From Schizochytrium sp. CCTCC M209059 (Eukaryota; Sar; Bigyra; Thraustochytrida; Thraustochytriidae), in assembly GCA_000818945.1 (NCBI GenBank), contig KN805428.1:27840-91839 (forward strand): DNA of 64,000 nt, written 5' to 3'. Shown here piece after piece: positions 19,644 to 29,866 of this stretch. Numbering within the stretch: the stretch's first letter is position 1; every line of letters starts with the position of its first letter. The position numbers and the translations under genes are program-made. Below the pieces are notes generated by a model. The model made no database searches. It saw nothing but the letters and a program-made list of their open reading frames with translations, and was not told the origin of the DNA.

Positions 19644-20908
19644 AGCCTACTAAGAAAGAAAAGATGCCGTCGTCTGGGTGTTGGTGGTTTGCAAGTATGG
19701 CTGCGAGGCTTCAGGACGCCTCTTACAGGGATGCATCGGCGCCACGCAGCCGATTTGTCAATCGCTAATGACTGGCGGCCTGCCTGCCCGTCATGCCTAT
19801 TGTATGAGCAAGAGTCCTCTTTCTTCTTTTTTAGACACAGTATACGGTGTGCATAAAAAAGTCACGCGCGGCGAGCTTGACATGACAGCAAATTTCGGCG
19901 CCCTTTGTCACCAGCGCTGCACCAACGCACCCACGCACGCGCACGCTCGCGCGCAGACCATTCAAGTAACCTAGCACACACGCACAGACCATCCAAGCAA
20001 CTTAGCACACGCGCGTGACTCGCGCCACGTCGCCACTCGTAGTCGCTGGCAAGTGGGCACAGCAGCGGCACGGCTTGCAATGGAAGCGGAAGCGGGTAGC
20101 AGCGGACGGCCAGCGAAGGTAAGGGCAGCATGCCTTGCCAGTGGTAAGTGAGTGGCTGCTGTGCTGCACGCGCCGCACACGCAGCAGCTGGGATCCGGCC
20201 AATCTACAGCTGTGGGCCGTGCCTTTGATCTTGCACGCCCGAACCGGCTCGCCTAGGCCTAGGCCTAGTGCAGCAAAGCCGCGTATACCTACCACCGTGA
20301 GAGGCTCGAGAAGGGAATAATCCTTCAGGAAGGGGGGNNNNNNNNNNNNNNNNNNNNNNNNNNNNNNNNNNNNNNNNNNNNNNNNNNNNNNNNNNNNNNN
20401 NNNNNNNNNNNNNNNNNNNNNNNNNNNNNNNNNNNNNNNNNNNNNNNNNNNNNNNNNNNNNNNNNNNNNNNNNNNNNNNNNNNNNNNNNNNNNNNNNNNN
20501 NNNNNNNNNNNNNNNNNNNNNNNNNNNNNNNNNNNNNNNNNNNNNNNNNNNNNNNNNNNNNNNNNNNNNNNNNNNNNNNNNNNNNNNNNNNNNNNNNNNN
20601 NNNNNNNNNNNNNNNNNNNNTGGGTGGGGTGGGTGAGGAAGTTGTGTGGTTGGTCTACGTCGCAAGCCAGCCTTTCGATCCATCATTCCTAGCACCATGA
20701 CCTGTAGTAATGAGAGATGTCACCGACGGAAGTATCAGCCAGGACGAAGATAGTAGGCAATCGAGCGACAGCGAGCGACGGAGCGAGCCGCCGACGGACA
20801 GCGCGCTGCGGTGCAGCTGATAAACATGCAGGTGCTAAAACTCCGTGCTGAGGAGAGCTACGAATGCCAAGAAAAATTGCTTGACTAGCAGCACGCACAC
20901 GCCGGTGT

Positions 20909-20939
<31 letters not shown>

Positions 20940-21359
20940 GAGCAGAGAGCTGGAGGCCTCGCGCGGCCTTCAATGGTAGAGGCGAGAGTGCAGGAAGTAG
21001 AAGATAGATTCTCTGTTAAACGTTCTCCGCGGATCTCAGGCTGCACACGTAAAAAATATCTCTCGGCCATAATTGTAGACTTGGCGCTCAACTCTCAGTC
21101 GGATTACCAAGCACTTACCGTGTTAGGCGCAATTTCCAGTTTTCCTGCAACGAAAATGAGTAGCGAACCCTCTTTGAAGTTAAAAAGACTTGACTGGTCG
21201 TGACGAGGATGGCCGTACCTTCGCCCGCGAAGCAAAATTTAAGAGGCTTCTCGTTTGAAGCCTCGACACCCGCGCAGCCATACTTCGATTTCAGCAAACC
21301 TCAGACGTTGTGACGAAGGGCAACACCATCTTCGAGACTCGGGGGCTTCGGAAGTAACG
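19644..21359. promoter_or_regulatory. Divergent region between the two CWW genes, with assembly gap
   Basis: About 1.7 kb between the two related, outward-facing genes; both promoters should lie here. It contains an N gap (20338-20620), overlapping TAGGCCTA palindromes (20254-20267) and a CAG run (20909-20937). The left flank of the gap is a G run, and the right flank is also G-rich, so the gap probably spans simple sequence. No ORF here is convincing. Confidence 0.5.
20338..20620. other. Assembly gap (283 N)
   Basis: Unresolved bases flanked by G-rich sequence (AGGGGGG on the left, TGGGTGGGGTGGG on the right). Its true length is not known from this sequence. Confidence 0.99.
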
Positions 21360-22442
21360 ATGGGCGCGAATGTACCATGGCGCGGCATCAGAGGAGCAGC
21401 GGCAAGCTTTGTCGCCGCGTTGCTCGTCATTTCATTCATTTCGAGGACTTCAGCCGCCTGCAGTCACTCGAAGAGCGCTTGCCCCTCTGATTGCTGGTGG
21501 ACAGGCTGCCATACATCAGCAGAGCATGCTGAGCAAGCGCATGGTGGCTCTGATAAGTTTATGTGCGGACGATGCACATACTCTGGTCTTGCATGGAACT
21601 GGAATTACTGTGGCAAAGCATGGCAAGAGAAGTATTGCTGTTGCAAGCGTCCCACGCCGGCGCCTACGCCATTTCCAACACCAAAGCCAACGCCTCGGCC
21701 CTTCTCAACTTCTGGCGACTTTTGCGGCAAGTGGGTCCTCCTTCAGTATGGGCCTCCGGGAGGAACAGCATCCTACGTAAGAGGTGTGGAACTAACGACC
21801 GGTCACGAGTATACCACTGAGGTTGAGGAAATTGTGAGCGAAGCCGTCTCAAAGGGCGGGTCTTTCTCTCTGACTCTTGGTCATGTTAGTGGTGGATACG
21901 CGACTTCAACGACGTTGACAAACTCCGTAGCAACAGGTATCGCGTCCACTACAGTTTCATATCTCACGGAATACACCGAGCACGGATGCGAGCAAACGTG
22001 CTCGCCTTCGTCTGACAAGGACACATTGGCGGTTGCAATCTATCAGTATGTAGTCGGGAGTCGTGACGACGACGTCAAGGTTCACACTTGCCACTTTTGG
22101 TGCATTGAAGACGATGCCTTAACCGGCGAGAAGGATATCAAGAAGCCCAATTGCCCCACAACTCGCTGTGGAAACAGGGATTGCAGTCGATGCAAAAACG
22201 GCACTTTTGAGGACGAGGAAATCGATGCTTTCATGTCAAGAATCGAGACAATTGACGGAGACTCAGATACTGATGCAGACGCTGCGTCGTGTCCTGACTG
22301 CGAGATCTGGATTCCTGTCGGCATCAGCGGCGGACTTATTGCCGGGATCTTGTTTTTGCTTTACAGACGCTCCGTCCGCGTCGTCGATGATCCGCACAAG
22401 AGCACTGTCTCTACAAAAGTGGTCCCCCCTCGCCCCAATTAA
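21360..22442 (+). CDS. Type I membrane protein with ten-Cys 'CWW' ectodomain, 360 aa
   Basis: ATG at 21360 (MGANVPWRG); the upstream open frame is probably leader. Residues about 12-32 are a signal peptide. The CWW domain follows at once (C-S-x5-A-C-P-S-x-C-W-W ... EKYCCC) and aligns without gaps over 62 residues with the minus-strand paralogue, with 37 identical positions by my count and all ten cysteines kept. A Pro/Thr linker leads to a second extracellular domain (residues about 118-290) rich in alternating Ser/Thr/Val strands, with six or more cysteines near its end (CEQTC, CHFWC, CPTTRC, CSRC). A TM helix lies near residues 318-338 (IWIPVGISGGLIAGILFLLY), with a 20-residue tail. The second domain is not recognised; its beta-rich Ser/Thr pattern vaguely recalls membrane-inserting beta folds, which I treat as speculation. 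Confidence 0.8.
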   Translation: MGANVPWRGIRGAAASFVAALLVISFISRTSAACSHSKSACPSDCWWTGCHTSAEHAEQAHGGSDKFMCGRCTYSGLAWNWNYCGKAWQEKYCCCKRPTPAPTPFPTPKPTPRPFSTSGDFCGKWVLLQYGPPGGTASYVRGVELTTGHEYTTEVEEIVSEAVSKGGSFSLTLGHVSGGYATSTTLTNSVATGIASTTVSYLTEYTEHGCEQTCSPSSDKDTLAVAIYQYVVGSRDDDVKVHTCHFWCIEDDALTGEKDIKKPNCPTTRCGNRDCSRCKNGTFEDEEIDAFMSRIETIDGDSDTDADAASCPDCEIWIPVGISGGLIAGILFLLYRRSVRVVDDPHKSTVSTKVVPPRPN

Positions 22443-22774
22443 CCGTGATCATTACCATCATCGATCGCTTACTCCGAGTAAGAAAGTGTATGTTTCCATT
22501 TCCATCAGCTAATCAGCTATCGGCGTATGTCAACCACCATGAGCGCAGAGAAGAGCAGTCTTTTGGGCGCGCTGTGCAAATCTTGCCACTGGCATCAACA
22601 TGACCATTATGCCATTTCCGTGCTCGCTTCCCTGTTCGACGTTGGCGTTGTCGTCGTCAACCGTCCAGTCTAAGACGACCTGCCTGGTAGCCCCGAAGAG
22701 TTCTGTATTCGCCTGGCTTGCACAGCCAGGCGACGACGAAGCAAGGCACCGATCCTATTCCTGCACTTTGCTAA

Positions 22775-22810
<36 letters not shown>

Positions 22811-23322
22811 GATGGCGAAGCTCTGCGCTCTTAGGCCTAGTCGTCGCGCTTAGAACGCTGTTGCGGCCTTTTGCTTGCGAGCGGTTGACGCGGAGGCGAG
22901 CGCGGCGCGGGGGGAGTGACGAGTGACGCGGACCGAAGCCGGCGGAGTTCGAGCGAGACGCGGCGGCGAAGCTGTGCAGAAACCCGCCCACGAGGCGGAG
23001 CACAGAGAGCTCGTGGCGCTGGGCCGAGGAGGAGGAGGAGGAGGAGGGTCCGGCAAGGAGGTCCGGCAAGAATCTCGCGGCTGGGTCCTAGCTCGTTCGC
23101 CGAAGGGCTCACCGCCTCGCAGACCATACCAGACCAGACCAGACCAGACCAGACCTGGCGCGCGGAAAGCACGCACTCGGGCGAGCGAGCAGACCGCGAT
23201 CATCGAGAGCACAGAAGGGAAACAGAATAGGCTCGGAGCGTAGTAGAACGCAGCAAGGAGGGTGGGACGAGGACGGCAAGGCAAGGCAAGGCAAGGCAGG
23301 GCAAGGGACGATTTCAGGCAAG
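22443..23322. promoter_or_regulatory. Upstream region of the SDR gene
   Basis: About 880 nt. It holds a (TTGC)n microsatellite (22775-22810), a TAGGCCTA palindrome (22832-22839), an (ACCAG)n run (23129-23155) and a (GCAAG)n run (23274-23306) ending 17 nt before the start codon. The region is probably promoter plus 5' UTR; no gene is seen. Confidence 0.55.
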
Positions 23323-24312
23323 ATGCTGTCGCGCGTCATGGCGTTCTACAACTACGGGCGCAAGAACTTCACCGAGAAGGGCTACGCCAAGGCACCGAGA
23401 CCAGATTTGAGCGCCGACCTGACGGGTCACGTTTATGTGGTAACGGGCAGCAACAGTGGTATCGGCAAAGAGGTGGCCGGTCACCTGTTTAAGAGAGGCG
23501 CACGCGTCTACATGGTCTGCCGCAGTAAGGATCGTGCCGAGGATGCGCGCAAGGAGATCTGCGAGGCGCACAAGGAGCGCCAGGCGGAGGACGTTCGCCT
23601 CGTTATTGCTGACATGTCCCTGTACAGTGGCGTGCACCAAGCTGCGTCAGAGGTAGCCGAAAAGGAGTCCAAGGTCGATGGACTTGTCTGCAATGCAGGT
23701 GCTCTGCTCGACAAAAAGGTCTTGACAGATGAAGGTGTCGAGCTGACCTTTGCGTGCCATTTTCTCTATGGCATGTACCACATGGGCAAATTTATGCTTC
23801 CGCTGCTGGAGAAATCTGACGACCCGCGCATCGTTGTCACGACCAGCGGAGGCATGTACAACGCCAAGCTCTACGAGTTCGACGAGCTTCTCAAGGGTCC
23901 TGAGAAGGGATTTGATGGTCAAATCACCTATGCCAAGGCCAAACGCGCCCAGGTGGCCGTGGCAGAGGAGTGGGCCAAGTCTCTTGGCAAGGTGAAGATT
24001 GCCACGGTGCATCCCGGTTGGACCGCGACCCCCGGAGTCGACAAGGCGTACGGCTCGTTTGCCAAGTGGCTGCTCTCACCCATGCGCACGCCCTGGGAGG
24101 GCGCTGAAGGCATTTGCTTCTTGGCCACGACCTCTGGTTCAAACATCGAGACTGGTCAGCTTTACTTGGACACTCTCACGCAGCCCAAACATTTGCACAA
24201 ATCAACCGAAACGCCTCCAGAGGTCACGGAGCGCTTCATGAAAGCTCTTGAAGCCTACGAACCGCCTTCCAAGGCGGAGGAACAAAAGGACGATGCCGTG
24301 GTCTCGAACTGA
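23323..24312 (+). CDS. Short-chain dehydrogenase/reductase, DHRS12-like
   Basis: 329 residues from ATG 23323 (MLSRVMAFYNYGRKNFTEKGY), a start that reproduces the DHRS12 N-terminal segment (LREYTKSGYE in the human protein). The Rossmann nucleotide-binding motif TGSNSGIGKEV is at about residues 42-52, CNAGALLDKK in place of NNAG at about 126, the active-site serine in VVTTSGG and the catalytic YAKAK at about 205. HPGWTATPGV follows as in DHRS12. It is a classical NAD(P)(H)-dependent oxidoreductase; the physiological substrate of DHRS12 is not established, so none is assigned. It shows the expected length and no breaks. Confidence 0.9.
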   Translation: MLSRVMAFYNYGRKNFTEKGYAKAPRPDLSADLTGHVYVVTGSNSGIGKEVAGHLFKRGARVYMVCRSKDRAEDARKEICEAHKERQAEDVRLVIADMSLYSGVHQAASEVAEKESKVDGLVCNAGALLDKKVLTDEGVELTFACHFLYGMYHMGKFMLPLLEKSDDPRIVVTTSGGMYNAKLYEFDELLKGPEKGFDGQITYAKAKRAQVAVAEEWAKSLGKVKIATVHPGWTATPGVDKAYGSFAKWLLSPMRTPWEGAEGICFLATTSGSNIETGQLYLDTLTQPKHLHKSTETPPEVTERFMKALEAYEPPSKAEEQKDDAVVSN

Positions 24313-25486
24313 TCTAATATGAGACCGTTCACTTTTATCTTTTTATAGAAATACTCTCTCTGGTGTCGCCACCAAACTTTTTTGTTTAGATAAGTACATA
24401 TGAACCATGGGTCCAGGAGTTGAAAAGGTGCTGGTGCAGCGCAACGCATAGGTCTTCGACATGCAGCTTGATTTTCCTTGTTTAGAACCATGAAGCGAAC
24501 GGATCTTGACTTTGTGCGAAATTTGAGCAGACGCTCGTAGACGAAAGAATCAATCTTGGAAAAAACAAAAATCAAAAACCAAAACGAAGTTAGAATGATC
24601 GTTGACGTCGTCGACCTCTTTCCCTTCCTCTCACACGGACATTCTCTTGTCGCTTCGGCGGGACAATGCACCTTTTCTCACGACACGGCGCGTGACCGGT
24701 GAGTAGCGCGTAACCGTCGCCGCTCTCAGCAAGCCTTCCTTCCGGTCGTCGGTACTCATATTTTTCTCTCTCTCACAGGCCCGCGCTGCTGGCCGAGCAC
24801 GCACCCCCAAGGCATCCAACCGTGAATCCATCCATCATCACACATGCCACCTATCGCCCCCACCCTCACGCCCGAGGGCGGGCGCTCGCAGCCGCGACGT
24901 TATCGACACGCACGCCCGGCCAAACGTTCGTTGGAGATCGCTCGCCGCCCCTCCGCACACATGCGTACGCACGTAGTAGTGCGCTCCGGCCAACGAACCA
25001 AGCAAGCCGACTAACTATCCGTTGATGAGCAAGCAACCCGCGGGTCTCTGCGGAAACTTGTAGTCGCGGCCGCCTGCTCGGCAGGGCGGCGAGCGAGGCG
25101 AGGAGGGGCGGCAGACCCGCTTCGCTGGCCAGACCGAGCAGGAGCCTCGCGGAGACCTCGCGCGCGGGCGAGGACGGGGACGCGGAGGGACCCGGGCGCT
25201 CGATCTGCATCGCGTGCGCGCGCGCGAGAGCGAGCTCGGGCGTCTCTCGGCAAGCGAGCGAGCGAGCGAGCGGGCTGGCCGTGGAGGGCCGCTTGGGCGC
25301 GGAAAGGCCGGGGATCGGCGATCCGTGGCGCCTTCCCTTCATCGAGCATCCATCCCTCTTCAAAGCAAAACGGGTATTCGTAGTCGTTCGTTCGTTCGTT
25401 CGCCCGCACGCGAACCACACGAGGTCCGTCCGGCAGGGAGGCGCGAGCAGAGGTGGGCGTGGCGGAGCGGCTCGGGCCGCCGGTCG
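24313..25486. promoter_or_regulatory. Intergenic region upstream of UBE2S
   Basis: About 1.17 kb between two plus-strand genes. It includes GCGAGCGAGCGAGCGAGC (about 25254-25272) and GTTCGTTCGTTCG (about 25386-25400) near the UBE2S start. Several long minus-strand frames are Arg/Ala/Pro-rich GC artefacts. No gene is supported. Confidence 0.5.
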
Positions 25487-26738
25487 ATGCCGAAGCGCAA
25501 GATGAGCGTAAGTTATCCTGGCTCCGCGAGGAGAGCTTGCTTGCCCTGCCAAGTCCGAGACAGGCTAAATAAACAGAAGCAGGCAGGAAAGAGAGGAGGA
25601 AAGGTGTAACTGACGGGCGTTGACTCGCATGCGCCGGCGTACGTGCCGGCGGCAGCCGGGGGCAAAGCGAACGTGTCGGCTGACAGGGACGCGGATTGAG
25701 GCCAAGAGGTGACGATGGGCATCGACGCGGACAACGACTCATCGAATCAACTTCATTTCCCTTTTCATCTCGATTGGTTTGGTTTGTTTTGTCATTGGCG
25801 CTGTCTTTGTTGGTTGTCCGCGTTACCGATGAACAGATTGTTGGGAGGTCCTGGCTACAGCCGTGAGCCAGCCAGCTAGCTAGCCGGCCAATCTGTCAGT
25901 CAGCCTGCCAGCAGCAAATCCGTCGCAGTCCTGCCAGCCACACCTTGGTGTAGCTCCCGCTGCCGCACGTGCACTCCCGCGGCCTCGTGCTCCGCATCAA
26001 TGAATTTGAAAAAAAAAATCCAAACGTCCGGATCGTGTACGTGTCTGTCTCATCGTTGATGGGCCTGTATTTTATTTACGTATTGTGTAGTTTTCAACGT
26101 CGCACGAAAACCTTGCACCGCAGGTGCTGCAGCGTATCGCTCGCGAACTCCGCAAGCTTGCAACCTCGCCGCTTGACGGTATCAACGTGATCGTGAATGA
26201 AGAGGATCTCACCGATATCCAGGCCGAGATCGCTGGCCCGGCCCAGACTCCCTACGAGGGCGGCGTCTTTCGGTGCAAGCTCGTACTGAGCAACGACTTT
26301 CCCAACACGCCGCCACGGGGTTTCTTTTTGACTAAAATTTTCCACCCCAATGTGTCTGCAAACGGCGATATCTGCGTCAACACGCTGAAGCGAGACTGGG
26401 ACGCCTCCCTAGGCATGTCACACATTCTGCAGGTCATCCGGTGCCTGCTAATTATTCCCTTTCCGGAGTCGGCGCTCAACGAGGACGCAAGCAAGCTTTT
26501 TCTCGAAAGCTACGACGACTATTTCAAGCGTGCGCGCCTCATGACGAGCATTCACGCGATGCGCAAGTGCGCTGCCGGGTCTGGCTCCTCGTCTTCGTCG
26601 CGGGAAATTGCAATCGAGACAAAGGAGAAGGAGAATGCCTCTGGTGGAGCTGACGCTTCGATGACGTCTCGGCCTGCGGTCAAGCCTAAGCTGACCAAGA
26701 AAAAGTCTGAGCGCAAAAAGAACCTTAAGCGCCTTTGA
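25487..26738 (+). CDS. UBE2S: Ubiquitin-conjugating enzyme E2 S, two exons
   Basis: The model joins 25487-25507 (seven codons, MPKRKMS) with 26124-26738 to give 211 residues; the donor is GTAAGT and the acceptor ACCGCAG, phase 0. The UBC fold matches UBE2S: DGINVIVNEEDLTDIQAEI, GPAQTPYEGGVF, FPNTPPRGFFLTKIFHPNV, catalytic Cys91 in NGDICVNTLKRDW, and ESALNEDASKLF. The C-terminus is a lysine-rich tail ending NLKRL, equivalent to the human tail ending ALRRL, which docks on APC/C. UBE2S extends K11-linked chains on APC/C substrates in mitosis, so the tail implies the same partner here. The stop codon overlaps an AATAAA (26738-26743). Confidence 0.9.
25508..26123 (+). other. Intron 1 of UBE2S
   Basis: 616-nt phase-0 intron, GTAAGT...GCAG. 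It is supported because the downstream frame begins mid-fold without an ATG, and the short upstream exon adds a plausible start in frame. The exact first exon remains a prediction. Confidence 0.65.
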
Positions 26739-26743
26739 ATAAA
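26738..26743 (+). terminator. Poly(A) signal overlapping the UBE2S stop
   Basis: AATAAA begins at the last base of the TGA stop codon. If used, the 3' UTR would be very short. It is a candidate signal only; cleavage position is unknown. Confidence 0.45.
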
Positions 26744-27086
26744 CTCGCTTGCGCGCGCGAAAGCGTGCAGCTCGCTGCGGTTTTCTGGGTCTATTTTGGT
26801 CGCCGTCGGTCTCTCTCCCATTCTCTTCCCTCTCTCTCTCACTCTCTCTCTCTCTCCACGCTGCACACATGGCTGACCGTGATTGTGACTTCGCCTTCGT
26901 GATCGATCTTCTTCTATACCTCCTCTGCTAATGATCAATCTACCTGTTTTCTGACTCTTTATTTTTCTGAGACTCGAAGTTGTGTACGTGCGTGCGCGCT
27001 CATGCCGTGCATTTATTCCTTTCCCTCCGGCCTCGTTGCTCTTACATCTTACTTAAAACCGTTCAAAAAGGTACTAATGGTCATTA
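26739..27086. other. Convergent spacer UBE2S / RGS gene
   Basis: 348 nt holding the two 3' UTRs. A CTCTCTCTC run is at 26830-26855. No gene. Confidence 0.55.
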
Positions 27087-28121
27087 TCATCGTTTATGAA
27101 ACTGAGGAGACTTGTTTGAATGGATCTCCAGGAGACGAGTTTGTAGCTGCGAGTCTTCGGTATCCGCCGCGACAGCCAGCGCGGCGTTAACAAAGCGCGG
27201 AAGCGTATCTGTTTCGAGCGTGCGACTTGCCTCCGCCTTTGCAGCTCGAAGTACATTGGCGGCCTGCTCTTTGTCGTGGGTCTCGAGAGCGCGCTGCAGG
27301 TTATTGGCAAGCGTAGGGCACAAGCATACCCAGTCTGGGGCATCACTTTTCACGTATCGACTATTGATAGCGCTCGCGGAAGCCAGCCACTCGCTAGAGC
27401 CATCCGACTTGGCCTCAAGTTTCTCCACTGCGCGCAAGCAACGCAAATTTTCGCCGCACAGATGCGTCTCACAGTACTCGGCCAGCGCTTTAGCCACGAG
27501 GTCATCACTCAAAAGTTCTTGTAGCGAGAAGCGGGCAGATGCGGCGGCGCGTCGGCAATTCTCTCGATGCGCAGCCTGCTGGTCCTCGCACTCCTTGGAA
27601 TCGCCCGATGCTCGAGAGGCGTCGCTCCCGGCTCGCTTGCGCTGCGCCGCGGCCGACCAACTCCGGTACCTTCGTCGCTTTTGGCCCTCGCTCCCGGCGG
27701 ATGTATCGCGCCGAAACGAGAGCAGATTCAGGATGTCCTTGCCCAGGCTCGCCGTCCTGCTCCTGTACGAGGAGGCCACTGCCGCCGCCGCCGCCGATGT
27801 CGACGCCGACGTGGAGCTCACCGACGAGGGTGACGAAGACGAGGACGCAGACGACACGGACGAGACCGACAGCTGCGGCTGCGGCGCCAGTGCCAGAGAC
27901 AGCGACAGTGCCGACGCCAGAGACGACGTTGGCGACGCCGGCGAGCCCAGTTTGCTCTCCTCCTCGTCATCGTCGCTCCTCTGCTCCGCCTGCTGCAGTC
28001 GCCTCTCCGCGTGCTCCTCCTCGACCTCCTCGGCGGCCTTCTTGCCACTGTCCGCGGGGTTCTGCACGTCGTCCTGCGTCATCGACGCCATCCTCCTCTT
28101 GCCCTCCTTCGCGCTGCTCAT
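27087..28121 (-). CDS. RGS-domain protein
   Basis: 344 residues from ATG 28121. The N-terminal 190 residues are Ser/Ala/Glu-rich, with a DDDEEES acidic patch and long serine runs, probably disordered, with a basic patch (QKRRRYRSW) near residue 165. Residues about 195-320 match an RGS domain: FSLQELLSDDLVAKALAEYC opening, HLCGENLRCLRAVEKLE, SRYVKSDAP, and the closing helices with DTLPRFVNAAL. RGS proteins accelerate GTP hydrolysis by heterotrimeric G-alpha subunits, so it should act at membranes in G-protein signalling. The usual catalytic Asn-rich contacts are partly kept (GENL). There is no other domain and no lipid-anchor motif at the C-terminus. Confidence 0.82.
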   Translation of the reverse strand: MSSAKEGKRRMASMTQDDVQNPADSGKKAAEEVEEEHAERRLQQAEQRSDDDEEESKLGSPASPTSSLASALSLSLALAPQPQLSVSSVSSASSSSSPSSVSSTSASTSAAAAAVASSYRSRTASLGKDILNLLSFRRDTSAGSEGQKRRRYRSWSAAAQRKRAGSDASRASGDSKECEDQQAAHRENCRRAAASARFSLQELLSDDLVAKALAEYCETHLCGENLRCLRAVEKLEAKSDGSSEWLASASAINSRYVKSDAPDWVCLCPTLANNLQRALETHDKEQAANVLRAAKAEASRTLETDTLPRFVNAALAVAADTEDSQLQTRLLEIHSNKSPQFHKR

Positions 28122-29813
28122 CGATCTGCCGCAGGCCTGCCGCGCAAGGCTGGCTCGTGTGTGACTGCCTCGCTCGCCTCGCCTCGCCTCGCCTCGTCTC
28201 GCGCGCCCGGTCGTCGTCGTCGCTGCGTCGGGCTTCGGTTCTGCTGCCTACTGCGCGAGTGAACGAACGAGAAATGAACGAATGAGGACTGAAGGAATGA
28301 AAGTCGAAGGAACGAATGTTGAAGGAATGGAAAATGAATGACAGTGAATGAATGAATTGAATGGATGAATGAATGAATGAATGAATGAATGAACGAATGA
28401 ATGACGCGGTGACTGACTGACTGAGAGTGACGACGAATGATCGATGGATCGATCGATGGATCGATCGACGGATCGCATCGAACGCGAGACCGAGCCAGCA
28501 AGTCAAGGTCAGCCAGGCCCACCGGCCTCGCTCGGGCCCGTCTGGCCCCTCCCCACGCTCCGCGCCTCGGCAGCCGCGCCGGCGGCTCGAGCAGCGTCCG
28601 GCCGGCGGCCCTCGCATCGAGCGTGGCGCGCGAGTGCGTGCAGCTGCAGCTGCAGCGGCTCAGCCCGGCCGCGCCGGCTCAGCGCGCTCCGGCGCGGCGG
28701 TGGAAGAGGGCGGGAGATTAGTAGTTAGGTGGCCGCGCTTCCGAGGAAATGGAGGCGAAGGGAGGGGACGGACGGAGCGGCACGGAGTGGACGCGCAGCT
28801 CAGCGCAGCGCAGCGCGGCGCAGCACCAGCACCAGCACCAGCAGCACCAGCAGCACCAGCACCAGCACCAGCACCAGCAGCACGGTGCTGCCTTCTTCAA
28901 GGTCCGTGCTGCCGACCGGTCTCTCTCCTGCCTGCCTGCCTGTCTGAGCTCCGCACACCCGCACTGTCTCTCTCCTCCGGCTCCCCCTCTCCTCCTCTGA
29001 CTCTCGCCTCCTTGGACGCCTCCTCTCTGTCCCCTCACCTCCCCTTTGCGCCTCTGCTCCGGCCCGCCGCAAGGTGACCCCGCCGAACCCGGAACTGGAC
29101 CGTGTGCGAATTTGTCGCCCCGCGACTCCACTTCTCTCCGCGCGGCGCCAGCCCGACTGGCGGCACGGGGCGCGCTCGCCGCCCCTCGCCGCAGGTCGGG
29201 CCCGCGCGCGGGACCCGACGGGCTGCTGCAGCTGCTGGCGTCTTTGCAGGCGGTGGAGAGCAGCGGCGCGGCGTGCTCGCGTGCGTAGACCTGCGCGCAC
29301 CGAGTGCGTGTGTTCGAGAGTGTGAGAGAGAAGCGAACAAGTGGGGAGAGAGGAAGCCAGAAGACTGCTGGCGTCGGTCTCGAGCAGGATGGAGTATGAA
29401 GAGCTTTTCTGGGACGCGGCACGCCTGCTCTTGCCCTCGGCACGGTCGCTTTGCGCGCGTCCCACTGCGACGGCGACAGCGACGGATTGACCGAACGAAC
29501 GAACGACCGAATTGATCGTTCGATGTTGGTTGAGGAATGTAAATCGTGCGCGCAATAGCGAGGGTGTGAGCGTCGGGAAACTTGACCTCGGCTGCGGTGC
29601 ACAAGGCGCGAACGAAGAGGATTTCTTTTTTGGACGGTCCTGTCACGGGGGCCGCGGCCGGTGTCGGCTGCAATGGATTAACGCCTACTACTCATGAAAG
29701 GGATTCAAATGGACTGTCGATGACGAGGGCGATCAATCGGTGCGGGCAACTTCTTGTCTCTGTCCTTCGCGCAGGTATGTTGCGTACTTGCTCGCTCGCT
29801 CGCTTGCTCGCTC

Positions 29814-29866
<53 letters not shown>

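Noticed and set aside
27112..28285. Plus-strand 350- and 248-residue frames opposite the RGS gene
   Set aside because: The minus strand encodes a clear RGS domain; the plus frames are Ser/Ala/Arg/Pro-rich mirrors of it.
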